Assembly: GCF_900696045.1 (NCBI RefSeq)
Contig: NZ_LR216287.1
Coordinates: forward strand, 372,001-436,000
Length of the DNA: 64,000 nt
Reading direction: 5' to 3'
DNA from: Candidatus Nitrosocosmicus franklandus
GTDB lineage: Archaea; Thermoproteota; Nitrososphaeria; Nitrososphaerales; Nitrososphaeraceae
Part shown: piece by piece, positions 16,916 through 26,886 of the stretch
Layout of the letters: each line of letters starts with the position of its first letter
How positions within the stretch are numbered: position 1 is the first letter of the stretch
Notes under the pieces: model-generated
What the model saw: the letters and a program-made list of their open reading frames with translations, nothing else
Told to the model about the DNA's origin: nothing
The model's database searches: none
Position numbers and translations under genes: made by a program

Positions 16916-19900
16916 CTAGCGAATATAAATAGCAATATCCTTTCCGTCTATGTCAATTTGTTTCCATTTAAAATTACTATCAGAAGTTCCTTGAGGAAAT
17001 TCAATCTTTTGAACTCTTACCAAATTCTTTAAATCTGTCTCGAATTTTTGTAACTTTCCTATTTCATCTTTACTAAAATTGGAAATATAAGCGGTGTTGA
17101 GAATCGCCGTGGGGGAATAACCCAATTCTTTCCTCAACTGTTGAATATTTCGTGCCAAATCCTTGATCATCCCTCTTAAGATAAGTTCATCGTTACGATG
17201 CTTATTCAATAAGAGAATAAGATTGTCTTTCTCAAGTGCAGTGTACTCATTAGTAGTTTCAAAATCTATATTAATATCCTGTAACGTCAGATCTACAGAT
17301 TTACCTTCAGAATATTCGAAATTAAATGACCCGAATTGCTGAAGTCGTTGTAGGACATCAACCTTATTTGTTTTTTCAAATTTTTCAATTAACACTCCAA
17401 TGTCACCCTTTACTATCTTTGCAATGGTTTTTCTGTTAATCGTAAGAATAGGTATTATAGGAGCATTACTTTTCAGAATATCGAGTATTTTGGCTGCATT
17501 ATTTTCCAAATTTATCTTCTTGATAATAACAGTTTCGATATTCATTTGCCCCTTTAATAATTCAATCATTCCTTCGAGTTCAAGAAAACTAGTATCATCT
17601 GTGAATACATAAATCGTCTCTAGAGGCCATCTTCTTTTTAACATGTTTTTATTTCTCAAAGCAAAAGACATTGAAGATATTTCCTTAATCTTATCAAAAG
17701 CAGATTCAATTTTGTCACTAGATACCCTTTTCAAAAAATCTAGATCTAAAGACCTATCCTGCAATATCAAATCATACTGTTTAAAACAGGTTTGATACAA
17801 GTATTCTGTAATAAATGGACATATTGGATGCAAAATTACGTCTAGTGAAAATAGACAACGAGACAGGATCTTGTATATTGTAAACCTTCGCCCTTTATCT
17901 TCTGCGTTATCGCTCCACAAATCATATCTAATAAGAGGTATGTATGTCTGACTCAAAGAATTTATGATGAAATTTTCAATTTCATGGCAGGCTTCGTGGA
18001 AGCGGCAAGTATCTAAATGATAATTCACATTCGAAATTAGTTTGGCAAGCTTAGTTAATATCCAAATGTCCTGACTTTTTAGTAAATCCTTCTCAATATT
18101 CATTTCTCCTTTTCCAGTTAAAGATTGATATCTAAATTTATCATACTCAGCATTCTGTTCATAATACACATGTAGATAGTACAATGTACTTAATACCTGA
18201 TGCGGTCTCGAAATCATTTCTTTCGGGTCAAAATTCAAGGGTTCAATTGGAGACGACTTCCACATCATGTAAAACCGTACTAAGTCTACTGGATTGTTTC
18301 GTAGAAGGGTAAACGCATCAACGACGTTCCCTAGGCTTTTGCTCATTTTATTACCCCGTTCGTCTAGAACATGACCAGTAAATAAGAACGATCTGAATGG
18401 AGATTGGGGGATATTCTTAAGAATCACATTTAGGATCAATAAAGTATAAGCCCATCCTCTTGTTTGATCTATGCCTTCAGTGAGAAACGAAGCAGGAATA
18501 ATATTTTCAAATTCCTTGTCTGTTAAAGAAGAATACGGTGCACTTCCACTGTTATGCCACGTATCTAAAACAAATGGTTCACGTACCATTTCCCCAGCGC
18601 AATTTCGGCATTCGATACTTATTTCATCTATCCACGGTCGATGTAGTTCAAAATTTTCACCGTGTGGTAGTTTAGTTGCTCTTTGAATGATTTCTCGCCT
18701 AGAAAACAATCCTTCAATTTTAGAACACTTTTTACATTTCCAGATGGGTAATGGAGTACCCCATACTCGTTCTCTTGAAATGCACCAAGGAATACGTTCT
18801 CTGATAATTTCAAGGAATCTGTTTTTTGGTTGCTCGTAAAAGTATTCGACGTTAGAAGCAGCTTCAAAAGGTTTGTTTCCCATTTGGTCAATCATATAAA
18901 AATACTCTTTTCTAGCTATCCAAACGATCTTATGATGAGATCTCCAGCATGTAGGGTATTTGTGCAATACTTTGGAAATCTGAACTAATGAATTAGCTTG
19001 CTTCATGTCTTCAACAATTTCAATATCTACATCCCTTACAAACTTATTTTGATACTTTCCCGCATCTCTTGTAAAAAATGCTCTGTCATCAATGGGTACA
19101 AAAATCGGTATTCCTCTCTTGGTGGCAATATTAAAATCATCTTCTCCATTGGCGGGTGACAGGTGTACTATTCCACTACCAGTTGTGAAATCAACAAAGT
19201 CTTCAGCAATAATATAATGAATCTTGTAATCGGAGGCAAGCTTCTGCAAACCGGGTATATTAGTCAGCAGAGGATGGATGTATGACTGACCCTCAAGTTC
19301 CTTCCCTTCAAATACATTTATTATTTCGTATTCGTCTATCATTAGCTCTTTCATAAGTCCTTCGAGTCTATTCTCAGAAACAATCCATTTCTCTGTAGAA
19401 TTATTATGATTTATCTTAACAGTTGAGTAACTAGCCCTTGGGTTAATCCCTATCAATTCATCAGTTACGACTGTAAAAGGCATTGTAGTCCATACTACAA
19501 CATAGGTGTCGGTGTTGACAAGTTTTACCTTATAGTAAAATGACGGGTCCTCAACCTGTTCATAGCCTTGGTTAATTTCAGCATTACTAAGAGAGGTCTG
19601 GCATGAAGGACAATAAGCGACTACTCTAAACCATTCCTTTAGAATTCCATCTTGAAATGCTTTTTTAATGTACGTCCACTCTCTTTCTATGTAGGAATCC
19701 TTGTATGTCCAATAAGCATTCTTATAATCAAAAGACATTCCTATAAGCTGATCAACTTCCAACCATTTTTGGTTATATTCGAGAATTATTTTCTTGCATG
19801 TTTCAACAATTTTTTCGACCCCTACTTTTTTTAAATTTTCAGACTTGCTGCCAGTTAGTCCCAAAATTTTTTCTGCCTGAAGCTCTACCGGCAACCCTTG

Positions 19901-20167
19901 CGAATCCCAGCCTGCGCGAAATATTGGTTTCTTTTTTTGTAGGAACGATTTCCTATACCATAGATCTTTTATTATTCTCCCCCTTAAATGACCCAGATGA
20001 GGCTCCCCATTCATAGTTGGAGGTCCCTCAATATAGCCTATGGTTGAACAAAAATTATCTGGATTGTCTACAAAATTCTGGATCCTATTCTTAACAATTG
20101 GATCATTGTAGTAAGTTTTAACTTGATTTTCGATATCTTTTAGATCTAATTTATTACCCAGATTCAT
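16916..20167 (-). CDS. ileS: Isoleucyl-tRNA synthetase
   Basis: Class I synthetase of 1083 residues, charging tRNA-Ile and editing valine. The HIGH motif is HLGH at residues 57-60 (preceded by GPPTMNGEP) and KMSKS is at about 607-611 (NKMSKSLGN). The editing domain contains the YVVVWTTMPFTVVTDE type motif. Zinc-binding CPSC and CKKC/CRNC pairs are visible. The C-terminal anticodon-binding domain and a DUF5915-like tail match archaeal/eukaryotic-type IleRS. The gene is divergent from pyrophosphatase. A tRNA-Ile (GAT) is encoded at 28.0 kb. Confidence 0.98.
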   Translation of the reverse strand: MNLGNKLDLKDIENQVKTYYNDPIVKNRIQNFVDNPDNFCSTIGYIEGPPTMNGEPHLGHLRGRIIKDLWYRKSFLQKKKPIFRAGWDSQGLPVELQAEKILGLTGSKSENLKKVGVEKIVETCKKIILEYNQKWLEVDQLIGMSFDYKNAYWTYKDSYIEREWTYIKKAFQDGILKEWFRVVAYCPSCQTSLSNAEINQGYEQVEDPSFYYKVKLVNTDTYVVVWTTMPFTVVTDELIGINPRASYSTVKINHNNSTEKWIVSENRLEGLMKELMIDEYEIINVFEGKELEGQSYIHPLLTNIPGLQKLASDYKIHYIIAEDFVDFTTGSGIVHLSPANGEDDFNIATKRGIPIFVPIDDRAFFTRDAGKYQNKFVRDVDIEIVEDMKQANSLVQISKVLHKYPTCWRSHHKIVWIARKEYFYMIDQMGNKPFEAASNVEYFYEQPKNRFLEIIRERIPWCISRERVWGTPLPIWKCKKCSKIEGLFSRREIIQRATKLPHGENFELHRPWIDEISIECRNCAGEMVREPFVLDTWHNSGSAPYSSLTDKEFENIIPASFLTEGIDQTRGWAYTLLILNVILKNIPQSPFRSFLFTGHVLDERGNKMSKSLGNVVDAFTLLRNNPVDLVRFYMMWKSSPIEPLNFDPKEMISRPHQVLSTLYYLHVYYEQNAEYDKFRYQSLTGKGEMNIEKDLLKSQDIWILTKLAKLISNVNYHLDTCRFHEACHEIENFIINSLSQTYIPLIRYDLWSDNAEDKGRRFTIYKILSRCLFSLDVILHPICPFITEYLYQTCFKQYDLILQDRSLDLDFLKRVSSDKIESAFDKIKEISSMSFALRNKNMLKRRWPLETIYVFTDDTSFLELEGMIELLKGQMNIETVIIKKINLENNAAKILDILKSNAPIIPILTINRKTIAKIVKGDIGVLIEKFEKTNKVDVLQRLQQFGSFNFEYSEGKSVDLTLQDINIDFETTNEYTALEKDNLILLLNKHRNDELILRGMIKDLARNIQQLRKELGYSPTAILNTAYISNFSKDEIGKLQKFETDLKNLVRVQKIEFPQGTSDSNFKWKQIDIDGKDIAIYIR

Positions 20168-20405
20168 TGATAACTGAATCCAACCCCATATCCATTCTTA
20201 AATTTTTGGAAAGTTTGATCTTAAATTAATCAAAATCGCTAGAAATATGGTTGAATATGTGTTCACTATGTTAAATGGATGATAGATAGATATACATTGA
20301 CGTTTCATAGAAGTTATATATTCTACATCGATTACAATAGAGAAATATTTTTGTTGCAGACTTGGCTAAACATAGGAATATATTAAAAAGAAGAAAACAC
20401 AAATT

Positions 20406-20939
20406 ATGAATATTTTCGACCGAATTGGTTCAGGGAAGAATCCTCCTAGCAATATTAACGTGGTTATAGAAATCCCGCAGAATAGTAATATAAAATATGA
20501 AGTTGATTCTGAATCAGGAATTTTGTTTGTAGATAGAAAATTGCATACTTCAATGGTTTACCCTTTCAATTATGGATTTATTCCAATGACAAGAGAGGAG
20601 GATGGCGACCCAATAGATATCTTGGTGATGAGTAACGATGCATTTTCCCCATTATCAGTAGTAAGATCAAAACCGATAGGAGTTTTAATAATGGAAGACG
20701 AAGAAGGGCAGGACTCAAAAATTATTGCGGTGCCCGATGAAAAAATAGACAATGATTATTCAAAATACACAGAAATAGATCAGCTGGATAGCAGGATTTT
20801 AGATAAAATTAAGCATTTTTTTGAACATTACAAAGAGCTCGAAAAAGGAAAATTCGTAAAGGTAATTGGATGGGAAAATAGCAAAAGAGCAGAAAGCATA
20901 ATAAACGAGGGGATAGAACGATTCGGTAAAAAAAAATAA
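20406..20939 (+). CDS. ppa: Inorganic pyrophosphatase (family I)
   Basis: The enzyme hydrolyses the pyrophosphate released by biosynthesis. At 177 residues it has the family I features: substrate Lys/Glu strand (KYEVDSESGILFVDR), YPFNYGFIP, the signature DGDPIDILV with its metal-binding Asp residues, and the C-terminal KVIGW. Its stop abuts the stop of cdvC on the other strand (convergent, no gap). Confidence 0.97.
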   Translation: MNIFDRIGSGKNPPSNINVVIEIPQNSNIKYEVDSESGILFVDRKLHTSMVYPFNYGFIPMTREEDGDPIDILVMSNDAFSPLSVVRSKPIGVLIMEDEEGQDSKIIAVPDEKIDNDYSKYTEIDQLDSRILDKIKHFFEHYKELEKGKFVKVIGWENSKRAESIINEGIERFGKKK

Positions 20940-22277
20940 TTATAATGCTTTAAATTGTTCACTCCAACGAACATATGCACGTAACATGTCTGAGCTCACG
21001 CTGGGTTTCCTAACCTTAAACATTTCTTTGAAATCCGAAAGGGTCAATTCCCTCGGAAGGACAGTATCATCAGCTGGTTCTCCTTTTTCAAAAAGCTCAT
21101 TTACGACTTTTAATTGCGCAGACTGGCATATGTCTTTGATATCGCTAGCACTATAAGAATCCGAAAGCTTTGCTAAATCGTCCACCTTAACAGTCTGATC
21201 TCGTGCTAATTTTGATAAATACTGCTTAAAAAGATTCTTACGTGAAGCAATATCAGGTAAGGTAACATAAATTCGCTTCTGAAATCTTCTCAAAAATCCT
21301 GATTCTAGACTCCAAGGTTTGTTTGTTGCACCGATAACATATAAGAAAGAGTCCTTGGATTTTCCATTTATCCCATCCATTTCCGTTAAAAATTGATTTT
21401 TCACTCTGACCTCTCCCCCTACTTCTCCATTGCGAGTACCTAGTAGCGAATCAATTTCATCAATAAACAACAAAATAGGAATTTTTTCCTTTTCATGCAG
21501 CGCCCTTGCGAATGTAAAAAGTTTTGATATATTCTTCTCTGCCTCACCCAGCCATTTGCTCATCATAGAAGCAGCATCTATATTAATAAAATAACCGTGT
21601 ATCTCCGCTGCTGCTGCAGCCGCTAGTAGAGTTTTACCACAACCTGGCGGGCCAAAAAGTAATATCCCACGAGGCCAGCCTAGTGGAAACAGATCTGCTC
21701 TTTTAGTAGGGTAAACGATCGATTCTCTGATGGCCCTCTTTGCATCATCTAAACCTACAACTTCTTTCCATGTAACCATCGGTTTTTCTTTTAGAACAAG
21801 ATTTTCAAGATCTTTACCTAATTCCTGGATTAGGGTTGTACTATTAGCAGTACTATTCATGTTAGAATTATGATCATGACTTGTCCCACTGCTACGATGT
21901 ATCGTATTAGGAGACGTAGGATTTATTCTAAATGGGTTATTATTGTTTGACAATTTGGTATCATGAGATCTGGAACGATTATTATTGTTAATATGTTCCT
22001 TCATACCAGTTACAACTGTATTCCCCTGTTTTTCATCTTCCGCTATTCCGTTGGCCATCTGGATTGCCTTTATCCTATTTTGATACGCACTTGCCCGTTC
22101 AAGATAGACCCTATTCAACTTGTATTCTGGATAAATCTGTACCAATTTAATCAGTGCTTCTGCGGCCCTCTGATAGGAGTTTATTGCAGAGGAATGTGAA
22201 CCCTGAGAATCTAGCTTTATAGCTTCTGCAGCGAATTTACTCGCAGTATTCTCTAATTCCTGTGGTGCAAGTGTCAT
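20940..22277 (-). CDS. cdvC: CdvC: Vps4-like AAA ATPase with MIT domain
   Basis: The ATPase that remodels ESCRT-III-like CdvB polymers in archaeal cell division. Residues 1-75 form an MIT domain (helical, with AINSYQRAAEALIKL). Residues 80-165 are a Ser/Asn-rich linker. The AAA domain follows with Walker A GPPGCGKT (209-216) and Walker B LLFIDEID (269-276). The pore-loop region has MMSKWLGEAE, and the arginine-finger region contains ESGFLRRFQKRI. MIT plus a single AAA domain distinguishes it from CDC48. No cdvA or cdvB is adjacent. Confidence 0.93.
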   Translation of the reverse strand: MTLAPQELENTASKFAAEAIKLDSQGSHSSAINSYQRAAEALIKLVQIYPEYKLNRVYLERASAYQNRIKAIQMANGIAEDEKQGNTVVTGMKEHINNNNRSRSHDTKLSNNNNPFRINPTSPNTIHRSSGTSHDHNSNMNSTANSTTLIQELGKDLENLVLKEKPMVTWKEVVGLDDAKRAIRESIVYPTKRADLFPLGWPRGILLFGPPGCGKTLLAAAAAAEIHGYFINIDAASMMSKWLGEAEKNISKLFTFARALHEKEKIPILLFIDEIDSLLGTRNGEVGGEVRVKNQFLTEMDGINGKSKDSFLYVIGATNKPWSLESGFLRRFQKRIYVTLPDIASRKNLFKQYLSKLARDQTVKVDDLAKLSDSYSASDIKDICQSAQLKVVNELFEKGEPADDTVLPRELTLSDFKEMFKVRKPSVSSDMLRAYVRWSEQFKAL

Positions 22278-22467
22278 CTTTGTATATTCTCAAATATGCT
22301 TATTAATTCATTTGAAAGGATACAAAGTAAACATAATTCATCTAAACGATAAAAAAATATAGACCCATTTATGTGCTGAAGTATCTTGATACTTTCTTTT
22401 TTTTTAATCAATAATCCAAAAATTTTGACTATTTGCCTTCTATTCTATGGTAATAAATTAACCCTTG

Positions 22468-23271
22468 ATGTCAAAAGAAAACTTTAGGGGCAATGAAATG
22501 TTGGGTGGTCTAGAAGAACTAGGATTATCAAAATACGAGGCATCAGCTTACCTTGGATTATTAGGTAAGGGCATGGTTTCAGCAACTGAGCTCGCATTTT
22601 GTTCAGATTTGCCTAGAACCAAAATTTATTTTATATTAAAGAAATTGGAAAAGAAAAAGTTGGTTTTCATCAATAATCAAAAACCTTTGACCTTTAGGGC
22701 TCTTCCCCCTAAGGATTCATTTAGTAATATTTTAAAAAAATATGAAAAAAAAATTAAGGACATGAGAGACATCATAGATTCTCTACAGCAAATAAATGAT
22801 GAAGGATTAGAGAAAAAAGGCCTTGAAGAACGAAGATATTTGATCCTCAATCAAATGTACACAGACAAGAAAATTAAAGAGCTCATAAAGTCATCCCGCG
22901 AGAAGATCAATATTGCACTTAATTCATGGGGAAATATTCTTTTAAGATCTGTTAAAGATGAAATATTCCAAGCAGTAATTCGAGGAGTCAAAATAAGAAT
23001 ACTTTTTGATAATCTATCGAATGCAGATTCAATTATCTTACCAAATGCAGTTGATAAGAAAAGAGCCAATATTAGTACGAACTTATTTATCTTTGACAAC
23101 GATGTTGCGATACTAATAAACAATGATGGAACTAAATCGGCTTATTTCGATTCGCATGAGATCTTTAAAACAGTTTTAACCAACCATTTTAAAGATATAT
23201 GGGATTCAGATAACAATCAATCAAAAATCAAGAGCACTACTACGTTCGATACAATTAATGTCAGTCGTTAA
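22468..23271 (+). CDS. TrmB-like transcriptional regulator
   Basis: The N-terminal 75 residues form a winged helix (LEELGLSKYEASAYLGLLGKG, DLPRTKIYFILKKLEKK) typical of TrmB. A basic coiled-coil follows, then a phospholipase-D-like sensor domain lacking catalytic motifs. TrmB proteins control sugar and other metabolic genes; many Thaumarchaeota have expanded sets. ATG 22468 is preferred over TTG 22465. Its 3' end overlaps the convergent nnrD gene by 11 nt. The ligand is unknown. Confidence 0.82.
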   Translation: MSKENFRGNEMLGGLEELGLSKYEASAYLGLLGKGMVSATELAFCSDLPRTKIYFILKKLEKKKLVFINNQKPLTFRALPPKDSFSNILKKYEKKIKDMRDIIDSLQQINDEGLEKKGLEERRYLILNQMYTDKKIKELIKSSREKINIALNSWGNILLRSVKDEIFQAVIRGVKIRILFDNLSNADSIILPNAVDKKRANISTNLFIFDNDVAILINNDGTKSAYFDSHEIFKTVLTNHFKDIWDSDNNQSKIKSTTTFDTINVSR

Positions 23272-24127
23272 CGACATCATAATCTTTCATTACAAATGGT
23301 AATTCAGCGAGTAAATCTGATGCCATCATGTGTAGGCCTATTTTGCTAGACACTTTAAGAGCAGCCATACCGTTAAAGTACAAACCCAGTAAAGAAGCAT
23401 GAATAGGCTCATGCTTTGTAAGAAATCCAGCAACAAGGCCCGAAAGAATGTCTCCAGTTCCACCCACGGTCATGGAAGGAGTTGACCGTTGAATCACATA
23501 TACCTTATCACCATCAGAAACAATGTTCCAAAAACCCTTCAACGTAATAATGAGTCCATACTCTTTTGCCATTTTAGTAACAAGCGTTATCTGATCATTT
23601 AGACTGCCAGTCGGAAGTTCTCCAAATAGGCGTTTAAATTCTCCACCGTGCGGAGTAACGATAGTCTTGGTATTTGTTATATCTTTCAAAATATCAGGTA
23701 CCAATGCTCCGGCATCTACCAATAAACGAACATCTGACTTGATTAGTCCATTGATTAGTGTTAAAAGGGACTGAGATTTTGAGAAACTCAACCCCATTCC
23801 GATACCAGCTGCATCAATTTTCTTAGGAATTGAATTCAATAATCGCCGAGCTGCTCCGCTTGTTAATTTATCGTCTGGGAAGGGGATAAAAATTAGATCA
23901 GCAGAAAAATTTCTGGAAGGTATCAAATTAATTTTTGGAATAGCAGTATATACCAAATCTGTGCCGCTCCTTAGTGCAGCAATTGAAGATAGCAACGGAG
24001 CACCGTGGTACATTCGACTGCCCCCTACTATGAGCGCTATTCCATTGTCACCTTTTCTGGATTTTTTATTACGTGGAAGAATAATTTCCCTTACAAGGTT
24101 TGAATCCACATTAGAATAAATTTTCAT
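23261..24127 (-). CDS. nnrD: ADP-dependent NAD(P)H-hydrate dehydratase
   Basis: A ribokinase-like enzyme that repairs hydrated NAD(P)H. The 288-residue protein has GDNGIALIVGGSRMYHGAP at the N-terminus, the VTPHGGEFKRLFG motif, and the C-terminal catalytic SMTVGGTGDILSGLVAGF with Asp as base. The usual epimerase (NnrE) domain is absent, so epimerisation would need another protein. The gene is convergent with the TrmB-like regulator. Confidence 0.93.
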   Translation of the reverse strand: MKIYSNVDSNLVREIILPRNKKSRKGDNGIALIVGGSRMYHGAPLLSSIAALRSGTDLVYTAIPKINLIPSRNFSADLIFIPFPDDKLTSGAARRLLNSIPKKIDAAGIGMGLSFSKSQSLLTLINGLIKSDVRLLVDAGALVPDILKDITNTKTIVTPHGGEFKRLFGELPTGSLNDQITLVTKMAKEYGLIITLKGFWNIVSDGDKVYVIQRSTPSMTVGGTGDILSGLVAGFLTKHEPIHASLLGLYFNGMAALKVSSKIGLHMMASDLLAELPFVMKDYDVVND

Positions 24128-24216
24128 TTTAGAGTAGCTATAACAAATCCTTGTGTGGTAATTAGTATTTTCCCATTAAACAAAAATAAAGGCGTAGCAT
24201 AAAAGGATCATAAGTA

Positions 24217-24423
24217 TTGGTACGAGAAAAGGGAAATAAGAAGATGGATAAATCAAAATTAGAAAGTTTTATCCCCAAATCAGTGGTGCCTCCAGAAATT
24301 GATACTCATTTTCAACTGTACGGAAAGCATATGTGGGAAGTAAATTATAGTGAAAGGTGTCCTGTGTGTGACAAGCGAATTGATGAGTTTGGCCTTTGCG
24401 CATGTAGTGGATTCACAGGATAA
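24217..24423 (+). CDS. Small zinc-ribbon protein, 68 residues
   Basis: The protein has CPVCDKRIDEFGLCAC near the C-terminus, a four-Cys zinc knuckle, after a basic N-terminus. A shorter start at Met10 (24244) is possible. It heads a run of three zinc-ribbon genes on the plus strand that ends before SAH hydrolase. The function is unknown; a transcription or translation accessory role is plausible given rpoP next door. Confidence 0.65.
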   Translation: MVREKGNKKMDKSKLESFIPKSVVPPEIDTHFQLYGKHMWEVNYSERCPVCDKRIDEFGLCACSGFTG

Positions 24424-24527
24424 TAACTAATTTGTTGAGTATTAGAGAATAATCAAGAGTTGAAATCATTGTCGAAACTAAAGGTTTTCTAATAATGAAT
24501 AAATACCTGGTGGAATAAAGAGTAGTT

Positions 24528-24692
24528 ATGAGTAATGAAGTCATGGGTGCGGTAACCTATGAGTGCATGTCTTGTGGTACTAACGTAACCGCTGAAGAAC
24601 TTTCTTACCTACCAGAAATAAAATGTATTTGTGGATTCAGAGTTTTTAGAAAAGTCCGACAACCGATTATTAAACAGTTAAAAGCGATTTAA
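24528..24692 (+). CDS. rpoP: DNA-directed RNA polymerase subunit P (Rpo12)
   Basis: A 54-residue zinc-ribbon protein: YECMSCGTNVTAEEL with CxxC, then IKCICGFRVFRKVR with the second Cys pair and the RVFRK(V/T)R signature of Rpo12/Rpb12. It is normal length for archaea. It ends with TAA directly followed by the GTG of the next zinc-ribbon gene, so the two are probably translated from one mRNA. Confidence 0.93.
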   Translation: MSNEVMGAVTYECMSCGTNVTAEELSYLPEIKCICGFRVFRKVRQPIIKQLKAI

Positions 24693-24860
24693 GTGAAAAT
24701 AAAATGTCCTGATTGTAAAAACGCAGCCGAGCTGTCCGATGATTTCTCGTCAGTCCAGTGCAGTAATTGCGGTTTCAATATGTCATATGGTGATTATGTC
24801 AGGTACATAGCATACAAGGATCCTAGATACTCAGATATTCTAGGAGATTATAAAAAATAG
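24693..24860 (+). CDS. Small zinc-ribbon protein, 55 residues
   Basis: GTG start immediately after the rpoP stop. CPDC and CSNC pairs define a zinc ribbon, followed by a Tyr-rich tail (DYVRYIAYKDPRYSD). I do not recognise it. The zero-gap linkage with rpoP suggests a transcription-related role, which is inference. It is followed 49 nt later by the SAH hydrolase gene. Confidence 0.7.
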   Translation: MKIKCPDCKNAAELSDDFSSVQCSNCGFNMSYGDYVRYIAYKDPRYSDILGDYKK

Positions 24861-24909
24861 TGGTAGACTGAATTTATTTATGTCATAGTCGAGTTGTTGT
24901 CATTATTAT

Positions 24910-26130
24910 TTGAACTCCGATAGTGATTCAAAAAAAGGGTACCTATGGGCAAAAAGTAGAATGCCCATTTTGAATAGAATAGTAAGAAAGTATTCCAAGA
25001 GTAAAATATTGTCCGATTTTAAATTGGGAATGTGTTTACACATAACTTATGAAACAGCCGTACTTGTAACGGCTCTTTCAAGAGCGGGTGCAATGATATC
25101 GTTATGCCCAGCCAATCCTTTGTCTAGTAAAGATCATGTAATTGATTACTTACATTCGGAGGTAGCAAATGTAAAATTGTTCGTGAATAATCGAGAAGAC
25201 TATTCATCATTTTACAAAAATATGGACAGAGTGTTGGATACAAAACCACAAATTATAACAGACGATGGAGGAGAATTGCACAAGAAGGCAATCTTAAGAT
25301 CTCAGAATGTGGTTGGTGGAACGGAGGAAACTACGTCTGGAGTAAACAGGTTGAGAATGCTCAGCAAAGACGGCAAGCTAACATATCCTATTATAGCAGC
25401 AAATGAATCAATCATGAAACTGTTGCTTGACAATAAATTTGGAACAGGACAAAGTACCATTCAAGGAATTATAAATACGACCGGCGTAATGGTGGCAAAT
25501 AAGAGAATAGTAGTTTGTGGTTATGGTTGGGTCGGCAAAGGAGTTGCCAGAGTTGCCAAAGGCATGGGTGCAAAAGTAACGATCGCGGAGGTAGATCCTC
25601 TACTAGCAATTGAGGCATACCTTGATGGATTTGAGGTTGGTCCATTAGAGAAACTTCTAGCTAATAATGATATATTCATAACATGTACTGGCCAATTCAA
25701 CGTTATAGGTCGAGATCATTTCCACAAGCTAAAAGAAGGGGCAATTTTGTGCAATGCTGGGCATTTTGATGTTGAAATCGATGTCAATTATCTTAATGAA
25801 ATGGATCCAAGTCATTTCGATCCCCGCCCAAATGTTACTTGCTATCACACAAATCGTAGTCAATGCAAAAAGAAATTTTACCTCATCACAAGAGGGAGAG
25901 TAGTTAATCTGGTTGGAGCAGAAGGAAATTCCCCTGAGGTGATGGATATCTCTTTCTCCAATCAATTTTTGGCTATAGTATATTTATCGAAGGCCGCGAG
26001 TAAGATGACTAACAGAGTATACAGGATGCCAAAGAAATTGGATAAGAAACTAGCACAATTGGTTCTTGCGGAACATGGAGTGGAAATAGATAGTCTTACA
26101 CCTGACCAGATCAGCTATTTTAAAAGGTAA
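24910..26130 (+). CDS. ahcY: S-adenosylhomocysteine hydrolase
   Basis: The enzyme splits SAH into adenosine and homocysteine to keep methylation going. The 406-residue protein has the LHITYETAVL motif, the NAD-binding VVCGYGWVGKGVA, and the conserved CNAGHFDVEI with its substrate-binding His. It lacks the long C-terminal lysine/tyrosine tail of eukaryotic enzymes and ends ISYFKR, as in archaeal forms. The start is TTG 24910. Confidence 0.95.
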   Translation: MNSDSDSKKGYLWAKSRMPILNRIVRKYSKSKILSDFKLGMCLHITYETAVLVTALSRAGAMISLCPANPLSSKDHVIDYLHSEVANVKLFVNNREDYSSFYKNMDRVLDTKPQIITDDGGELHKKAILRSQNVVGGTEETTSGVNRLRMLSKDGKLTYPIIAANESIMKLLLDNKFGTGQSTIQGIINTTGVMVANKRIVVCGYGWVGKGVARVAKGMGAKVTIAEVDPLLAIEAYLDGFEVGPLEKLLANNDIFITCTGQFNVIGRDHFHKLKEGAILCNAGHFDVEIDVNYLNEMDPSHFDPRPNVTCYHTNRSQCKKKFYLITRGRVVNLVGAEGNSPEVMDISFSNQFLAIVYLSKAASKMTNRVYRMPKKLDKKLAQLVLAEHGVEIDSLTPDQISYFKR

Positions 26131-26388
26131 TAATATAAAGAGCAACCCATATCAAGCTAATTTTTTGTTCTATAAAATTATTGATTTATTATTTATGCGT
26201 ACAACGGAAGCAAGCATGCCTATCCGAATTCATATATTTACCCATTGTATTTACGCAAGCTATAAAACTTGTTCACGAGCATTCTAGTGGATTTTAAATA
26301 TAAATTGGATGACACAGGTTTAATCTTACTCCGGCCAGATTGCTAAAGTATACGGTCCTTTGAGACTCGTGGTCATATGTATACATTG

Positions 26389-26886
26389 TCATGCTTGACT
26401 TTTACTTCTTTTAATCACTAATCGGTTCCCGCAATTTTCACAAAAATCTGAATTATTGGTAGAGCTTTTTCTACAAATACTACAGTATTTTCTTGCAATT
26501 CTTAAAGTAAAATTCTTTTTTCCGGGTGTTACTACTTTTAATGAAAGATGTTTTGCTATGTTTACTAGGGAAAAATCCGTTGAGAGTATAGGCAGGTTTA
26601 GCTGTAATGCTAGTGCTATAATGGAGCGGTCAGCATGAGACAAAAGAATTTTACCTACCTCGGTCTCCTTTTTCTTTACTTGAGATATGATTTCATCTGA
26701 TGCCTGTATCATGATTACTTTCCTTGTAATCATCAAAAAATCTAGTCCGTCTATATTTTTCTTTATATGCTTTATCTCGTCAAATATTTGAGGCGTAATG
26801 TAGTATGTGTACTCAGCCGTAGTAAGAAAAGGTAACCCCATATAAAAGATATTTGCATCTGTTACGATTTTATTATGTAAATCCAA
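26389..26886 (-). CDS. nob1: Nob1-type PIN-domain endoribonuclease
   Basis: Nob1 cuts the 3' end of pre-16S rRNA. The 165-residue protein has a PIN domain with acidic residues at VTDANIF, at the central HADRSIIALAL and at LSTDFSL, followed by a C-terminal zinc ribbon (YCSICRKSS...FCENCGNRL). Its start overlaps the 3' end of the NAD kinase gene by 14 nt, so they are cotranscribed. Confidence 0.88.
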   Translation of the reverse strand: MDLHNKIVTDANIFYMGLPFLTTAEYTYYITPQIFDEIKHIKKNIDGLDFLMITRKVIMIQASDEIISQVKKKETEVGKILLSHADRSIIALALQLNLPILSTDFSLVNIAKHLSLKVVTPGKKNFTLRIARKYCSICRKSSTNNSDFCENCGNRLVIKRSKSQA

